37,071 bases of DNA from an uncultured Saprospiraceae bacterium (GTDB lineage Bacteria; Bacteroidota; Bacteroidia; Chitinophagales; Saprospiraceae). Position 1 is the stretch's first letter. Every line of letters starts with the position of its first letter. The translations under genes were made by a program, and so were the position numbers. This document shows positions 10,003 to 18,549 of the stretch, in pieces. The notes beneath the pieces were generated by a model, which made no database searches, was not told the DNA's origin, and saw only the letters and a list, made by a program, of their open reading frames with translations. Location of the stretch: assembly GCA_937961455.1 (NCBI GenBank), contig CALGNN010000004.1, positions 1-37,071 on the forward strand. Reading direction: 5' to 3'.

Positions 10003-10005
10003 AAT

Positions 10006-10770
10006 TTATTCTTCTTTGATGATGAATAACTTTTGAATAGCAGTTTCCTTATCGTTAGATAACTTCACCAAATACCAGCCTGTTTGAAATTGAGAAACGT
10101 TTGTAACTGTTTCAAAGTCTTTTTTCAAAATAGTCTTTCCGTTATTATCACTGATTTCAATTGTAGAAAATTTAATCTCAGATGTTATCTGGATATATTT
10201 AGTTGTGGGATTGGGAAACATTTGAAAAAGTGATTCCTTCGCTTCGCTTGTTGCAACGCTCATAACCACGGTAGATGGACATTCATTATAAACAAAATTA
10301 ATATCAGCATTTGGAATGATCCCATCTAAATTTGAAATTTCCATTACACCAGAATTTGAAGGTGGCTGAATGACAATATTAGATGTATCTCCAAGATTTC
10401 CTATGACATCATAGCAAATTTCAAAAATGACAGTACTGTCTGGCTTGTCAATACCTACATATCCAAAATCTACCCATGACAAGGCAAGCTCTGAACTAGA
10501 TAAAGGAAAATAAGAACCATCTAGATGATCCAAGTTTTGGTTTTGTAACTCTTTATAGCTGAGCACAGTTTCATCCCAATTGAAACTTAATTGAGCAGAA
10601 ATCATCTTATTGAATCCAAAAACTCTCACCGGTGCACAATACACCGATCCTATTTCGGCATCTCCGCAATCAATCGTAAAACCCAAGCTTTGAGCCGTTA
10701 CATTCGATTGAAATAATATTAGAAATATAAAGTATAAAGGGAAATGTTGAACTGCCTTGCTGATTTTCAT
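10006..10770 (-). CDS. Secreted cohesin-like protein with T9SS type A sorting domain
   Basis: This 254-residue protein begins with a Sec signal peptide (about residues 1-26, ending near TAQ). Residues about 28-165 resemble a cohesin-type beta-sandwich: a stretch around SVYCAPVRVFGF, then AQLSFNWDETVLSY. In cellulosomes such domains bind dockerins; in Bacteroidota cohesin-like domains are also found in unrelated secreted proteins, so no partner is implied. The last ~75 residues are a T9SS sorting domain (FPNPTTKYIQI, then GWYLVKL). It lies downstream of the M16 peptidase gene on the same strand with a 150-bp gap, so co-transcription is uncertain. The call is firm for secretion and moderate for the cohesin fold. 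Confidence 0.75.
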   Translation of the reverse strand: MKISKAVQHFPLYFIFLILFQSNVTAQSLGFTIDCGDAEIGSVYCAPVRVFGFNKMISAQLSFNWDETVLSYKELQNQNLDHLDGSYFPLSSSELALSWVDFGYVGIDKPDSTVIFEICYDVIGNLGDTSNIVIQPPSNSGVMEISNLDGIIPNADINFVYNECPSTVVMSVATSEAKESLFQMFPNPTTKYIQITSEIKFSTIEISDNNGKTILKKDFETVTNVSQFQTGWYLVKLSNDKETAIQKLFIIKEE

Positions 10771-10884
10771 TTTATTATATTAACAAGATTTATAATATGT
10801 AAATATAGCTAAAAACATTGACTAATAAATAATCTATAGCTATTTCAGAAATGAGAGGCCTTAGTGTATAACTTGCATAGCAAA

Positions 10885-10896
10885 CGTTTTAAAACG
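10885..10896. repeat. 12-nt perfect palindrome downstream of the M16 gene
   Basis: CGTTTTAAAACG reads the same on both strands. It lies 25 nt beyond the M16 peptidase stop, in the 150-bp gap before the cohesin-like gene. It could be part of a weak terminator or a protein-binding site. I see nothing else definite in this gap apart from AT-rich sequence and a loose TAGCTA inverted pair near 10806 and 10837. Confidence 0.4.
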
Positions 10897-10920
10897 CAGC
10901 AACGCTTCCATAGATGTTTA

Positions 10921-13788
10921 CTATTCTGGATTTAAGACAAATGAAAAATGACGGTTTAAATCAAAGTAATTCTTCGCTGCCAAACTTAAATCAGCACCAT
11001 TTATCAGAGATTGTAATGATTTATAATTCTCTAAAGTATTCAAATTGAAGTCAATCTCATTTCTATGACTAGAGACCATACTGCTAATCCAGTATGAATT
11101 CCTTTCAAAGTTTTTGATTCGCGATTGCACTTGAGACTCTGTAACTTTCTCCAGATCTTCAGCTAAAATACTCCCCTGCTTAAGGTTCATAATTTCGGCA
11201 TTAACTGCCTTATTTAAATTTTCAACTTGATCAGGATCACAATTATAAGAAAGGGTAATTGAATATTTATCTTTTGGTATCTGTTGGACATTGCCCCTTA
11301 ATCTAACGCCATACACTCCACCCTGATCTTCTCTCAGTGACTCTCTCAATTTTATTCGAAGATATTCTATCATAGAATAAAACAGATATCTATTTTCTCT
11401 TGAATCATCAAAGTCTCCGTGCCAAACCATTTCAATTGTGGATTTAGGTGCTTCTCCTTTAGTAATGGTTTTTTGAATAAATCCAGGTATTTGATCTGCT
11501 TTGACATCTTGCCATTTATCTTCTCTAGCTACAGTAGGCAAATTGGCCAGATAAGTTGTCACATATTTTTCCATTGTAGGAAGGTCAAAGGAACCCACAA
11601 AGAAAAAATTAAAATCACTAGCATCAGCAAATCGCTCTTGGTAAATCTCTAGTGCTTTAGCTCTGTCGATCTTATCGAAATCTTCAGCCTTGGGTATCAT
11701 TCTCCTAGGGTGAGATTTATATCTAATCTTTCTGGTCTGATTGGCGAAATAAGTTTCAGGGTTTGAATACAGGTTTGAAAAAATACCTTTTTGTGTTTCA
11801 ACAAAATTAGACATGGCATCTTCAGAAATTGTTACATCAGTAAAATATAGATACAATAATTGAAAAAAGGTTTCTAGATCATCAGGCGAACTATTACCAT
11901 TGATTCCTTCCGATGTCTCACTAATATAGGGCGTAAGCCTCAATTTCTTTCCTGTCAATTTTTTCTGCAATTCAATAGAATTAAAACCTGCTAGCCCTGA
12001 CTCATTGACTAAATTTGAAGCATTACTTGCACTATAAAAATCTTCATCCGAATAATTAGAATGTCCTCCATAGCTATAACTTCGCATTAATATTTCATCA
12101 TTCTTAAAATCCGTTGCTTTTAAAAATACTTTTACCCCATTTGCTAATTCCCATTCAATGATATCCACATCATCGTAGACCACTTCATTCTGAATTCTGC
12201 TTGCCTTTAAGCTTTTGTCAAATAAGGGTTCATCACTTACACTGTCGACATAGGGTTCCACGGTAAGTGCATTCTCAAATTCTAATAATTTTAATAAGCT
12301 CTCCTCCTTTGGAAACTTATCAGCAAATTTTTCAGGACCCGTAACAATCACAATTCGATTATCATCTCTAAACCATGAAGCAGAGACTTCATTTATTTCT
12401 TCTGTTTTAATTCCATCCATTAATGCTTCTGATATTTCAAGTAAATAAGCTTTCGTATTCATGGGTCTTGATTTCAGAAAATTACTTATGGCAGGCTGCA
12501 CCAATCGACCCGACTCCATTTTAGATTCTTCCTTGGCCGCTTTCTCTAAATTACTGATGAAAGTTGTTTTAGCCCGTTCTAATTCTGATTCTAAAAAGCC
12601 AAATTCTCTTACTCTCCTATTTTCAGTTAACATCGTTTTAAAACCCTGCATGACTTCACCATCCTGTACTACAGCCATGGAAGAATAATTTGCAAGATCA
12701 GCCACACTATTGCTATATCCTGAATAGGCAAATAGAAATGGTGGAACAGCGCTTTTAGACAACTCTGATAGTCTGGCATTCAACATTTGATTATACAATT
12801 GCTGCACCATCACTTCTCTATAATCAGATACGGTCTTCATATCTTTTTGCTTGTGCTTATAGATTAAATTAACTCGAGAAAATTGAGCTTCTTTGTCTGT
12901 AAGCACTTTAACAAAGGTCTCTTCATGTTCGCCTATACTATGTGTCTCTTTCGGCCTTGGATTTTCAGGATTTTCCAATTGAGAAAATCGCTTTTTAATT
13001 TCTAATTCAATGTGGTCAATATCGACGTCTCCGACAACGACCAATGCCATTAAATCTGGTCGATACCAATCCTTATAATAATCGATAAGTGCATCATAAG
13101 GAGCGTTTTCAATAATATCTGTTTTCCCAATTGGAAGGCGTTCAGCGTATTTAGAACCATGGAATATTAAAGGGAAATATTCTTGTTGCATCCTTTGTTC
13201 TGCGCTTAAGCCCGTGCGCCATTCAGACAAAACAACACCTCTTTCTTTGTCAATTTCATCAGGATCAAAGCTCAAACCTCCAGCCCAATCTTGCAAGATT
13301 AACATTCCCTTATTCAGGTGATCAGAACTATCTGTTCTTACCTGCAACATATAAACTGTCTCATCGAAACTTGTATAAGCATTCAAATCAGGCCCAAATT
13401 GTGAGCCGACGGATTCTAAATACTCAACCAATTCATTCTTAGCAAAATTTTCGGTTCCATTGAAAGCCATGTGCTCAACGAAATGTGCCAAACCTCTTTG
13501 GTCTTCATCTTCGTCTACAGAACCCGCTTTTACAACTAATCTAAGTTCAGCGCGATTTTCAGGTTTTGCGTTTTTCTTAATATAATATTGCATTCCATTT
13601 TCTAAACTGCCCATCGTCCAACTGTCATCTTGTACGAGCTCCTTTGATAAAAAATCAGCAGATGATCCTACATCTATAGATTGGACTTCCTTAGAAATTT
13701 CTTCTGTATAAATATCAATTTTAGGAGTACATGCTAAAAAGAATAACATGCATAGACTAACTGAAAAGACTACTTTACTTAGTTTCAT
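10921..13788 (-). CDS. M16 family (pitrilysin/insulinase-type) zinc metallopeptidase, lipoprotein
   Basis: This 955-residue protein starts with a lipoprotein signal peptide whose lipobox (FLAC) places the lipidated cysteine at residue 20. The inverted zinc motif HxxEH is HFVEH at residues 102-106. The third ligand is probably Glu182 in DKERGVVLSEWR, with Glu189 nearby. The length fits a single-chain M16 peptidase with an active N-terminal half and a non-catalytic C-terminal half, similar to PqqL-type enzymes. Family members degrade peptides enclosed in a two-half chamber. The lipid anchor suggests a periplasm-facing enzyme, perhaps digesting peptides or misfolded envelope proteins. It lies 45 bp downstream of ffh on the same strand. 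The substrate is unknown. Confidence 0.88.
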   Translation of the reverse strand: MKLSKVVFSVSLCMLFFLACTPKIDIYTEEISKEVQSIDVGSSADFLSKELVQDDSWTMGSLENGMQYYIKKNAKPENRAELRLVVKAGSVDEDEDQRGLAHFVEHMAFNGTENFAKNELVEYLESVGSQFGPDLNAYTSFDETVYMLQVRTDSSDHLNKGMLILQDWAGGLSFDPDEIDKERGVVLSEWRTGLSAEQRMQQEYFPLIFHGSKYAERLPIGKTDIIENAPYDALIDYYKDWYRPDLMALVVVGDVDIDHIELEIKKRFSQLENPENPRPKETHSIGEHEETFVKVLTDKEAQFSRVNLIYKHKQKDMKTVSDYREVMVQQLYNQMLNARLSELSKSAVPPFLFAYSGYSNSVADLANYSSMAVVQDGEVMQGFKTMLTENRRVREFGFLESELERAKTTFISNLEKAAKEESKMESGRLVQPAISNFLKSRPMNTKAYLLEISEALMDGIKTEEINEVSASWFRDDNRIVIVTGPEKFADKFPKEESLLKLLEFENALTVEPYVDSVSDEPLFDKSLKASRIQNEVVYDDVDIIEWELANGVKVFLKATDFKNDEILMRSYSYGGHSNYSDEDFYSASNASNLVNESGLAGFNSIELQKKLTGKKLRLTPYISETSEGINGNSSPDDLETFFQLLYLYFTDVTISEDAMSNFVETQKGIFSNLYSNPETYFANQTRKIRYKSHPRRMIPKAEDFDKIDRAKALEIYQERFADASDFNFFFVGSFDLPTMEKYVTTYLANLPTVAREDKWQDVKADQIPGFIQKTITKGEAPKSTIEMVWHGDFDDSRENRYLFYSMIEYLRIKLRESLREDQGGVYGVRLRGNVQQIPKDKYSITLSYNCDPDQVENLNKAVNAEIMNLKQGSILAEDLEKVTESQVQSRIKNFERNSYWISSMVSSHRNEIDFNLNTLENYKSLQSLINGADLSLAAKNYFDLNRHFSFVLNPE

Positions 13789-13833
13789 TTTATAATTTTA
13801 GAATTACAACAGCTTAGACAAAAGAGCCATTTA

Positions 13834-15174
13834 TTACCTACCCTTCATGTTAGGCATTCTTTGCATCAGACGTTCCATATTTTTACCCTTACTCAATTGA
13901 TGCATCATTTTTCTCATTTGATCAAACTGCTTTATAAACATATTGATCTCATGAATATTGTGTCCACATCCTAAGGCTATCCGTTTTTTACGGCTCATGT
14001 TAAGAACTTCTGGATTTTCTCTTTCATGAGGGGTCATTGATAAGATGATGGCTTCTACTTTTCCAAAAGCTGAATCATCCACATTAAGATCTTTAGTCAT
14101 CTTATTCATGCCTGGAATCATCCCCATCAAACTTTTAATATCACCCATCTTTTTAATTTGCTTCAATTGACCATGGAAGTCATTGAAATCAAATTTATTT
14201 TTCTTGATTTTCTTCTCTATTCGCTTTGCCTCTTTTTCATCAAATTGCTCTTGAGCTTTTTCTACAAAAGAAACAATATCACCCATCCCAAGAATACGCT
14301 GTGCCATTCTATCTGGATGAAAGACATCGATAGTATCAAGTTTTTCGCCTGTACTAATAAACTTGATAGGTTTACCTACCGTATATTTTACAGTCAATGC
14401 AGCTCCACCTCTGGTATCACCATCCATCTTTGTCAAAACGACACCGTCATAATCTATAGCTTCATTAAAAGCTTTGGCAGAATTCACTGCATCCTGACCC
14501 GTCATGGCGTCTACAACAAATAAGGTCTCTGTAGGATTGATTCCAGATCTGACATTTCTAATTTCTGTCATCATAGCCTCATCGATCGCTGTCCGACCGG
14601 CAGTATCCACGATCACAACATCAAAGCTGTGAATCTTAGCATGCTCAATGGCATTTTGGGCAATACTGACTGGATCTTTATTATCTTCTTCTTTGTATAC
14701 CTGTACTTTAATCTGTTCACCAAGAACGGAAAGTTGATTAATCGCAGCAGGTCTATATACATCACACGCCACCAACAAGGGATTCTTCTTCTTTTTGGTT
14801 TTAAGGTAATTGGCAAGCTTTGCCGAAAAAGTGGTTTTACCAGATCCTTGCAAACCAGCTATCAATACAATACCAGGATTGGCTTTTATATTAATGCCTG
14901 CAGCTTGTCCACCCATCAAATCCACGAGCTCATCCTGCACGATTTTCACCATCAATTCGCCAGGCTTAATAGAAGCAAGTACATTTTCAGTTCCTAATGC
15001 TTTGTCCTTTACGTTATCAGTAAATTCTTTGGCAATCTTATAATTAACATCCGCAGCAACTAGGGCACGACGAATTTCTTTGATCGATTGAGCTATATTT
15101 ACTTCCGTTACTTTTCTATCTCCTTTAAGGCTCATAAAAGCCTTCTCCATCCGTTCATTTATTCCTTCAAACAT
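13834..15174 (-). CDS. ffh: Signal recognition particle protein Ffh (SRP54)
   Basis: This 446-residue protein is the full family length. An N-terminal helical domain (about 1-90) is followed by the SRP GTPase domain: P-loop GLQGSGKT at 107-114, DVYRPAA at 138-144, DTAGR at 190-194 and TKMDGDTRGGA at 248-258. The methionine-rich M domain (about 325-446) carries the SRP RNA-binding segment SRKKRIALGCG near 394-404. Ffh binds signal sequences emerging from the ribosome together with SRP RNA and delivers them to FtsY at the inner membrane. The SRP RNA gene and ftsY are not in this window. A -7-like element lies upstream at 15206-15213. Confidence 0.97.
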   Translation of the reverse strand: MFEGINERMEKAFMSLKGDRKVTEVNIAQSIKEIRRALVAADVNYKIAKEFTDNVKDKALGTENVLASIKPGELMVKIVQDELVDLMGGQAAGINIKANPGIVLIAGLQGSGKTTFSAKLANYLKTKKKKNPLLVACDVYRPAAINQLSVLGEQIKVQVYKEEDNKDPVSIAQNAIEHAKIHSFDVVIVDTAGRTAIDEAMMTEIRNVRSGINPTETLFVVDAMTGQDAVNSAKAFNEAIDYDGVVLTKMDGDTRGGAALTVKYTVGKPIKFISTGEKLDTIDVFHPDRMAQRILGMGDIVSFVEKAQEQFDEKEAKRIEKKIKKNKFDFNDFHGQLKQIKKMGDIKSLMGMIPGMNKMTKDLNVDDSAFGKVEAIILSMTPHERENPEVLNMSRKKRIALGCGHNIHEINMFIKQFDQMRKMMHQLSKGKNMERLMQRMPNMKGR

Positions 15175-15205
15175 ATTTTCTTGTTTTTTCTACAATTTAG
15201 GACTC

Positions 15206-15213
15206 CAAAGATA
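15206..15213 (-). promoter_or_regulatory. Bacteroidota -7 element for ffh (TATCTTTG)
   Basis: On the minus strand this matches TAnnTTTG perfectly, 31 nt before the ffh start. No clear -33 element is visible at the expected spacing, so the call rests on the -7 element and its position alone. Confidence 0.4.
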
Positions 15214-15278
15214 CCATTTTTAAAGCTTTCCCTTTTTGATGAATACAATTTATTATATTGTCAACAAAGATTTAAACA

Positions 15279-16049
15279 ATGGGTTCAAGACTCTTTACAA
15301 TGCTAATGTTTTTCATTGTACTCGCTACTGTAGCTTGCGAACAAAAACCGCTTAGCAGCAATCCTCCAGCTGAAGGATTCTTAGCAGAAAAATCAGATAA
15401 AAAAGCGATAGAAATAGCTGATGCTGTCATGGAGACCATGGGAGGTCGAAAAGCTTGGGATGAAACAAAAATGCTCCGTTGGACTTTTTTTGGAAGACGC
15501 AGCTGGCACTGGGAAAAAAATACAGGGAATGTTAGATTGGAAATTCCTTCTGATACGACTACCATCATATCTAACATCCATTCTGGTAAAACAAAAGTTT
15601 ATCAGTTTGGTCGCGAAATCAAAAACGAAGCCTTGTTAGATTCTATGGGAAAAATGATAAAAGAGAGTTGGATTAACGATTCCTATTGGCTTGTCATGCC
15701 ATATAAATTAAAAGACTCTGGGGTTTCATTAAAGTATGTCGGGACAGCTCCAGATATGAGAAATGTACCCTGTCATGTCTTGTCGCTAACTTTTGAAAAC
15801 ACTGGAATTACACCTGAAGACAAATATTTAGTTTATGTAGAAAAGGAAAAAAACATTATCAGTCAATGGGATTTTTATGATAATGCTATGGACGGAAAGG
15901 CAAAATTTTCAACACCTTGGGCAGATTACAAAAGGTATGGCAAAATTTTACTTTCAGGTAATCGAGGAGAGTTTGGATTAACTGACATTGCAGTTTATGA
16001 TGAATATCCTCAAGAAATGTTTCAATTACTCAATTTTAACAACCTTTAA
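15279..16049 (+). CDS. Lipoprotein of unknown function (possibly DUF6503 or LolA/LolB-like)
   Basis: This 256-residue protein has a lipoprotein signal peptide (TVAC, lipidated cysteine at residue 20). The mature part contains MGGRKAWDETKMLRWTFFGRR, followed by alternating beta-strand patterns. This layout resembles Bacteroidota lipoproteins of the DUF6503 type and more loosely the half-barrel of lipoprotein-sorting proteins; I make this assignment from memory of the pattern and hold it with moderate confidence. It ends 1 nt before the start of the DPP III-like gene (stop at 16047-16049, next ATG at 16051), so the two genes are almost certainly co-translated. Both encode lipoproteins, which suggests a shared envelope task. 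The substrate or ligand is unknown. Confidence 0.65.
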   Translation: MGSRLFTMLMFFIVLATVACEQKPLSSNPPAEGFLAEKSDKKAIEIADAVMETMGGRKAWDETKMLRWTFFGRRSWHWEKNTGNVRLEIPSDTTTIISNIHSGKTKVYQFGREIKNEALLDSMGKMIKESWINDSYWLVMPYKLKDSGVSLKYVGTAPDMRNVPCHVLSLTFENTGITPEDKYLVYVEKEKNIISQWDFYDNAMDGKAKFSTPWADYKRYGKILLSGNRGEFGLTDIAVYDEYPQEMFQLLNFNNL

Positions 16050-16050
16050 A

Positions 16051-17739
16051 ATGAAAAATATTCTCCTGGCATTTTGTTGTGTTTTTGCTTTGGTTTCTTG
16101 TCGACAGAAAACCATACCTGTTGACAATCTTGATAAAAAAGTATATGAGGAAGTTGTCGAAGAGTATGAGGCATCAATAAATCCCATCAACATGGATGAA
16201 AAATTGAAAAAGTATACCAGCTTCAAGTTAAAAGCTGACTTATCCCATTTGAGTACCAATCAGAAAAAAATGGTAAGCACGCTCATTAATGCTTCTAAAA
16301 TAATGGATGATTTATTTTGGGTAGAAGCATTGGGAAACAAGAAACAAATACTTAATAGTGCAACTGAAAGCGAGCGAAAATATATTGAAATCAACTATGG
16401 ACCTTGGGATCGTTTAGATGGGAACAGCCCATTTATAAAAGGGACACCTCCTAAAGCACTTGGAGCCAACTATTATCCTTCTGATATGACAAAAGAAGAA
16501 TTTGAAAATGCTGACATTGCTGATAAAGCCAGCCTTTACACTTTCATAAGAAGAGATAAGAACGGTCAACTTATTAGCATCCCCTATCACAAAATGTTTG
16601 AGGAAGAAGTTGCGAGAGCTTCTGCATTACTATTAAAAGCAGCTGATCTAGCTGAAAATAAAGCATTTGAAAAGTACCTGCGGTTGAGAGCTGCTGCACT
16701 ATTGAATGATGAATATCAAGAAAGTGATATGGCTTGGCTAGATATGAAGGACAATCCTATTGATCTGGTATACGGTCCAATTGAAACTTATGAAGATCAG
16801 TTATTTGGTTACAAAGCTGCTCACGAAGCCTATGTTTTAATAAAAGATATGGAATGGAGTAAACGATTGGAAAAGTATGCTGCCTTTTTGCCTGATCTTC
16901 AAAAAGGATTGCCAGTTGACCCTGCTTACAAAGCTGAAACTCCTGGAAATGATACCGAATTAAATGCTTATGATGTAGTTTATTACGCAGGCGATTGTAA
17001 TGCTGGTAGCAAGACCATTGCTATAAATTTACCCAATGATGAAGAAGTACAATTGGCAAAAGGCACTAGAAGACTGCAGCTTAAAAATGCCATGCAGGCT
17101 AAATTTGATAAGATCTTAATCCCAATAGCAGATGAATTAATTGCTGAAGATCAAAGAAAACATATCACTTTTAATGCATTTTTTTCAAATACCATGTTTC
17201 ATGAGGTAGCTCATGGACTTGGGATTAAAAATACGATTAATGGTAAAGGAACCGTCCGCTCCGCACTCAAAGAATTAGCGTCTGCACTCGAAGAAGGAAA
17301 AGCTGATGCATTAGGATTGTATATGATAAACCAATTGCATAAAAAAGGAGAAATTAAGGAGGATTTGCATGACTTTTATGTAACCTTCATGACCAGCATC
17401 TTCAGATCTGTGAGGTTTGGTGCATCTAGTGCGCATGGAAAAGCTAATATGATTCGCTTTAATTATTTTAAAGAATTAGATGCCTTTACGCGACATCCAG
17501 AAACAGGTAGATATCGAATAAATTTTGATAAGTTTCAAATTGCTGTTGATAAATTATCTGAAACAATACTGACCATACAAGGTGACGGAGACTATGATCG
17601 TTGTGCTGCCTTAGTAAGTGATTATGCAAACATTGGTGAAACTCTAGCTGGTGATTTAGATATGCTTGCAAAAAAAGGTATTCCTGTAGATATTATATTC
17701 GAACAAGGTGCGGGAACATTAGGCTTATTCAACAAATAA
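16051..17739 (+). CDS. Dipeptidyl-peptidase III-like (M49-like) zinc peptidase, lipoprotein
   Basis: The start is placed at 16051, not the in-frame ATG at 15988, because 16051 gives a clean lipoprotein signal (MKNILLAFCC, lipobox LVSC, cysteine 16) and sits 1 nt after the upstream stop. The protein has 562 residues. A zinc motif HEVAH lies at 384-388, followed by EEGKAD at 414-419, which would give the third ligand and resembles the second motif of M49 enzymes. An INYGPWDRLDG stretch and GANYYP further upstream fit bacterial DPP III relatives. Classical M49 enzymes have a six-residue HExxGH-type motif; this one has a five-residue HExxH. M49 enzymes release dipeptides from short peptides. A hairpin follows the stop. 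Confidence 0.75.
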   Translation: MKNILLAFCCVFALVSCRQKTIPVDNLDKKVYEEVVEEYEASINPINMDEKLKKYTSFKLKADLSHLSTNQKKMVSTLINASKIMDDLFWVEALGNKKQILNSATESERKYIEINYGPWDRLDGNSPFIKGTPPKALGANYYPSDMTKEEFENADIADKASLYTFIRRDKNGQLISIPYHKMFEEEVARASALLLKAADLAENKAFEKYLRLRAAALLNDEYQESDMAWLDMKDNPIDLVYGPIETYEDQLFGYKAAHEAYVLIKDMEWSKRLEKYAAFLPDLQKGLPVDPAYKAETPGNDTELNAYDVVYYAGDCNAGSKTIAINLPNDEEVQLAKGTRRLQLKNAMQAKFDKILIPIADELIAEDQRKHITFNAFFSNTMFHEVAHGLGIKNTINGKGTVRSALKELASALEEGKADALGLYMINQLHKKGEIKEDLHDFYVTFMTSIFRSVRFGASSAHGKANMIRFNYFKELDAFTRHPETGRYRINFDKFQIAVDKLSETILTIQGDGDYDRCAALVSDYANIGETLAGDLDMLAKKGIPVDIIFEQGAGTLGLFNK

Positions 17740-17741
17740 AA

Positions 17742-17778
17742 TAAAGCCTGCACATGATTTAACATGTAACAGGCTTTA
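17742..17778. terminator. Hairpin terminator between convergent genes
   Basis: A 9-bp stem (17742-17750 with 17770-17778) contains an inner pairing of acatg with catgt. It lies between the convergent stops at 17739 and 17818. The left flank is A-rich, so on the minus strand the hairpin is followed by a T-run, which suits termination of the sigma factor gene and possibly of both genes. Confidence 0.6.
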
Positions 17779-17817
17779 GCAATCCTATCATTATATTATT
17801 GAGAGAGTGTTATTTTT

Positions 17818-18300
17818 TTAATTAATCATTTTAGCTTTTAATATTCTTCTGCTCTGGGCAATTCTACTTTTTACTGTACCAATGGGTATGTCTAGTAGAT
17901 CGCTTATTTCCTCATACTTATATCCTTGCATAAAGAGTTTCAATGTGCTATTGTACTCAGGAATCAAATCTTCAATATGATTGGAAATTTCTTCAATTTC
18001 AAAGCTATCATACAATCTAGAACATGTATAAAAGTCATCTGACTTTTCTAAGTAATCAACTTGGGCATAACTTAACTGTCCCTTTGTTTGCTGTCTTAGA
18101 TAAAGATTTCTCATAATCATTTTCGTCCATGCTCCAAAATTGGTTCCTATCTGAAACTGAGTCCTTTTTTCAAATGCTTGAGCAATGGTCTCCTGAAATA
18201 GATCTTTTGAAGTAATACTATTTCTTGATAAATAATATGCGTATGCATTGAGCTTCGAAGTATTTTCTTTTAGTAAGTGTGTAAATGTGACTGAAGTCAT
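17818..18300 (-). CDS. RNA polymerase sigma factor, ECF type
   Basis: This 160-residue protein has sigma region 2 at about residues 30-70 (DLFQETIAQAFEKRTQF, then GAWTKMIMRNLY) and region 4 at about 98-156, with the helix-turn-helix GYKYEEISDLLDIPIGTVKSRI. Regions 1 and 3 are absent, as expected for an extracytoplasmic-function sigma factor. These proteins direct RNA polymerase to stress or envelope regulons and are usually held by an anti-sigma factor. No anti-sigma gene is adjacent: the neighbours are the DPP III-like gene (convergent) and yidC (divergent). A one-mismatch -7 element (CATATTTG on the minus strand) lies at 18332-18339. Its regulon and inducing signal cannot be read from here. 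Confidence 0.88.
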   Translation of the reverse strand: MTSVTFTHLLKENTSKLNAYAYYLSRNSITSKDLFQETIAQAFEKRTQFQIGTNFGAWTKMIMRNLYLRQQTKGQLSYAQVDYLEKSDDFYTCSRLYDSFEIEEISNHIEDLIPEYNSTLKLFMQGYKYEEISDLLDIPIGTVKSRIAQSRRILKAKMIN

Positions 18301-18514
18301 AGTAAATTTTATTTAGTTTTAAACGATGACTCAAATATGAGGTGAAAAGAAGCTGAAAAAGTGAAACTTCGATTTTTGACCTTTTTCTTTAGAAATTTGG
18401 CAATATTCTCCTATTTATGGATTTACCTAAGCTTAGAAATATTTAAATAATCAAGATTTTATCTGAAATTTAAAGACGATTGTATATATAAGTCGCAAAA
18501 ATTAGACAAAATCG

Positions 18515-18522
18515 TACATTTG
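18515..18522 (+). promoter_or_regulatory. Bacteroidota -7 element for yidC (TACATTTG)
   Basis: A perfect TAnnTTTG match lies 27 nt before the yidC ATG. No convincing -33 element is seen at 19-21 nt spacing. A 15-nt near-palindrome (TGCTTTTAAAAAGCA, 18526-18540) begins 3 nt later, overlapping the expected transcription start. The rest of the 18301-18549 gap is AT-rich, without other structure that I can support. Confidence 0.45.
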
Positions 18523-18549
18523 CGATGCTTTTAAAAAGCAGGTATATAT

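Noticed and set aside
10771-10920. A small gene between the M16 and cohesin-like genes
   Set aside because: There is no open frame of useful length on either strand; the sequence is AT-rich and contains only a 12-nt palindrome.
14158-14523. Plus-strand frame of 121 codons inside ffh
   Set aside because: It is fully antisense to conserved SRP GTPase and M-domain motifs and has no promoter or homology signal.
15988-16050. An upstream ATG as start of the DPP III-like gene
   Set aside because: It overlaps the preceding gene by 62 bp and would bury the lipoprotein signal 21 residues in; 16051 gives a clean signal peptide right after the upstream stop.
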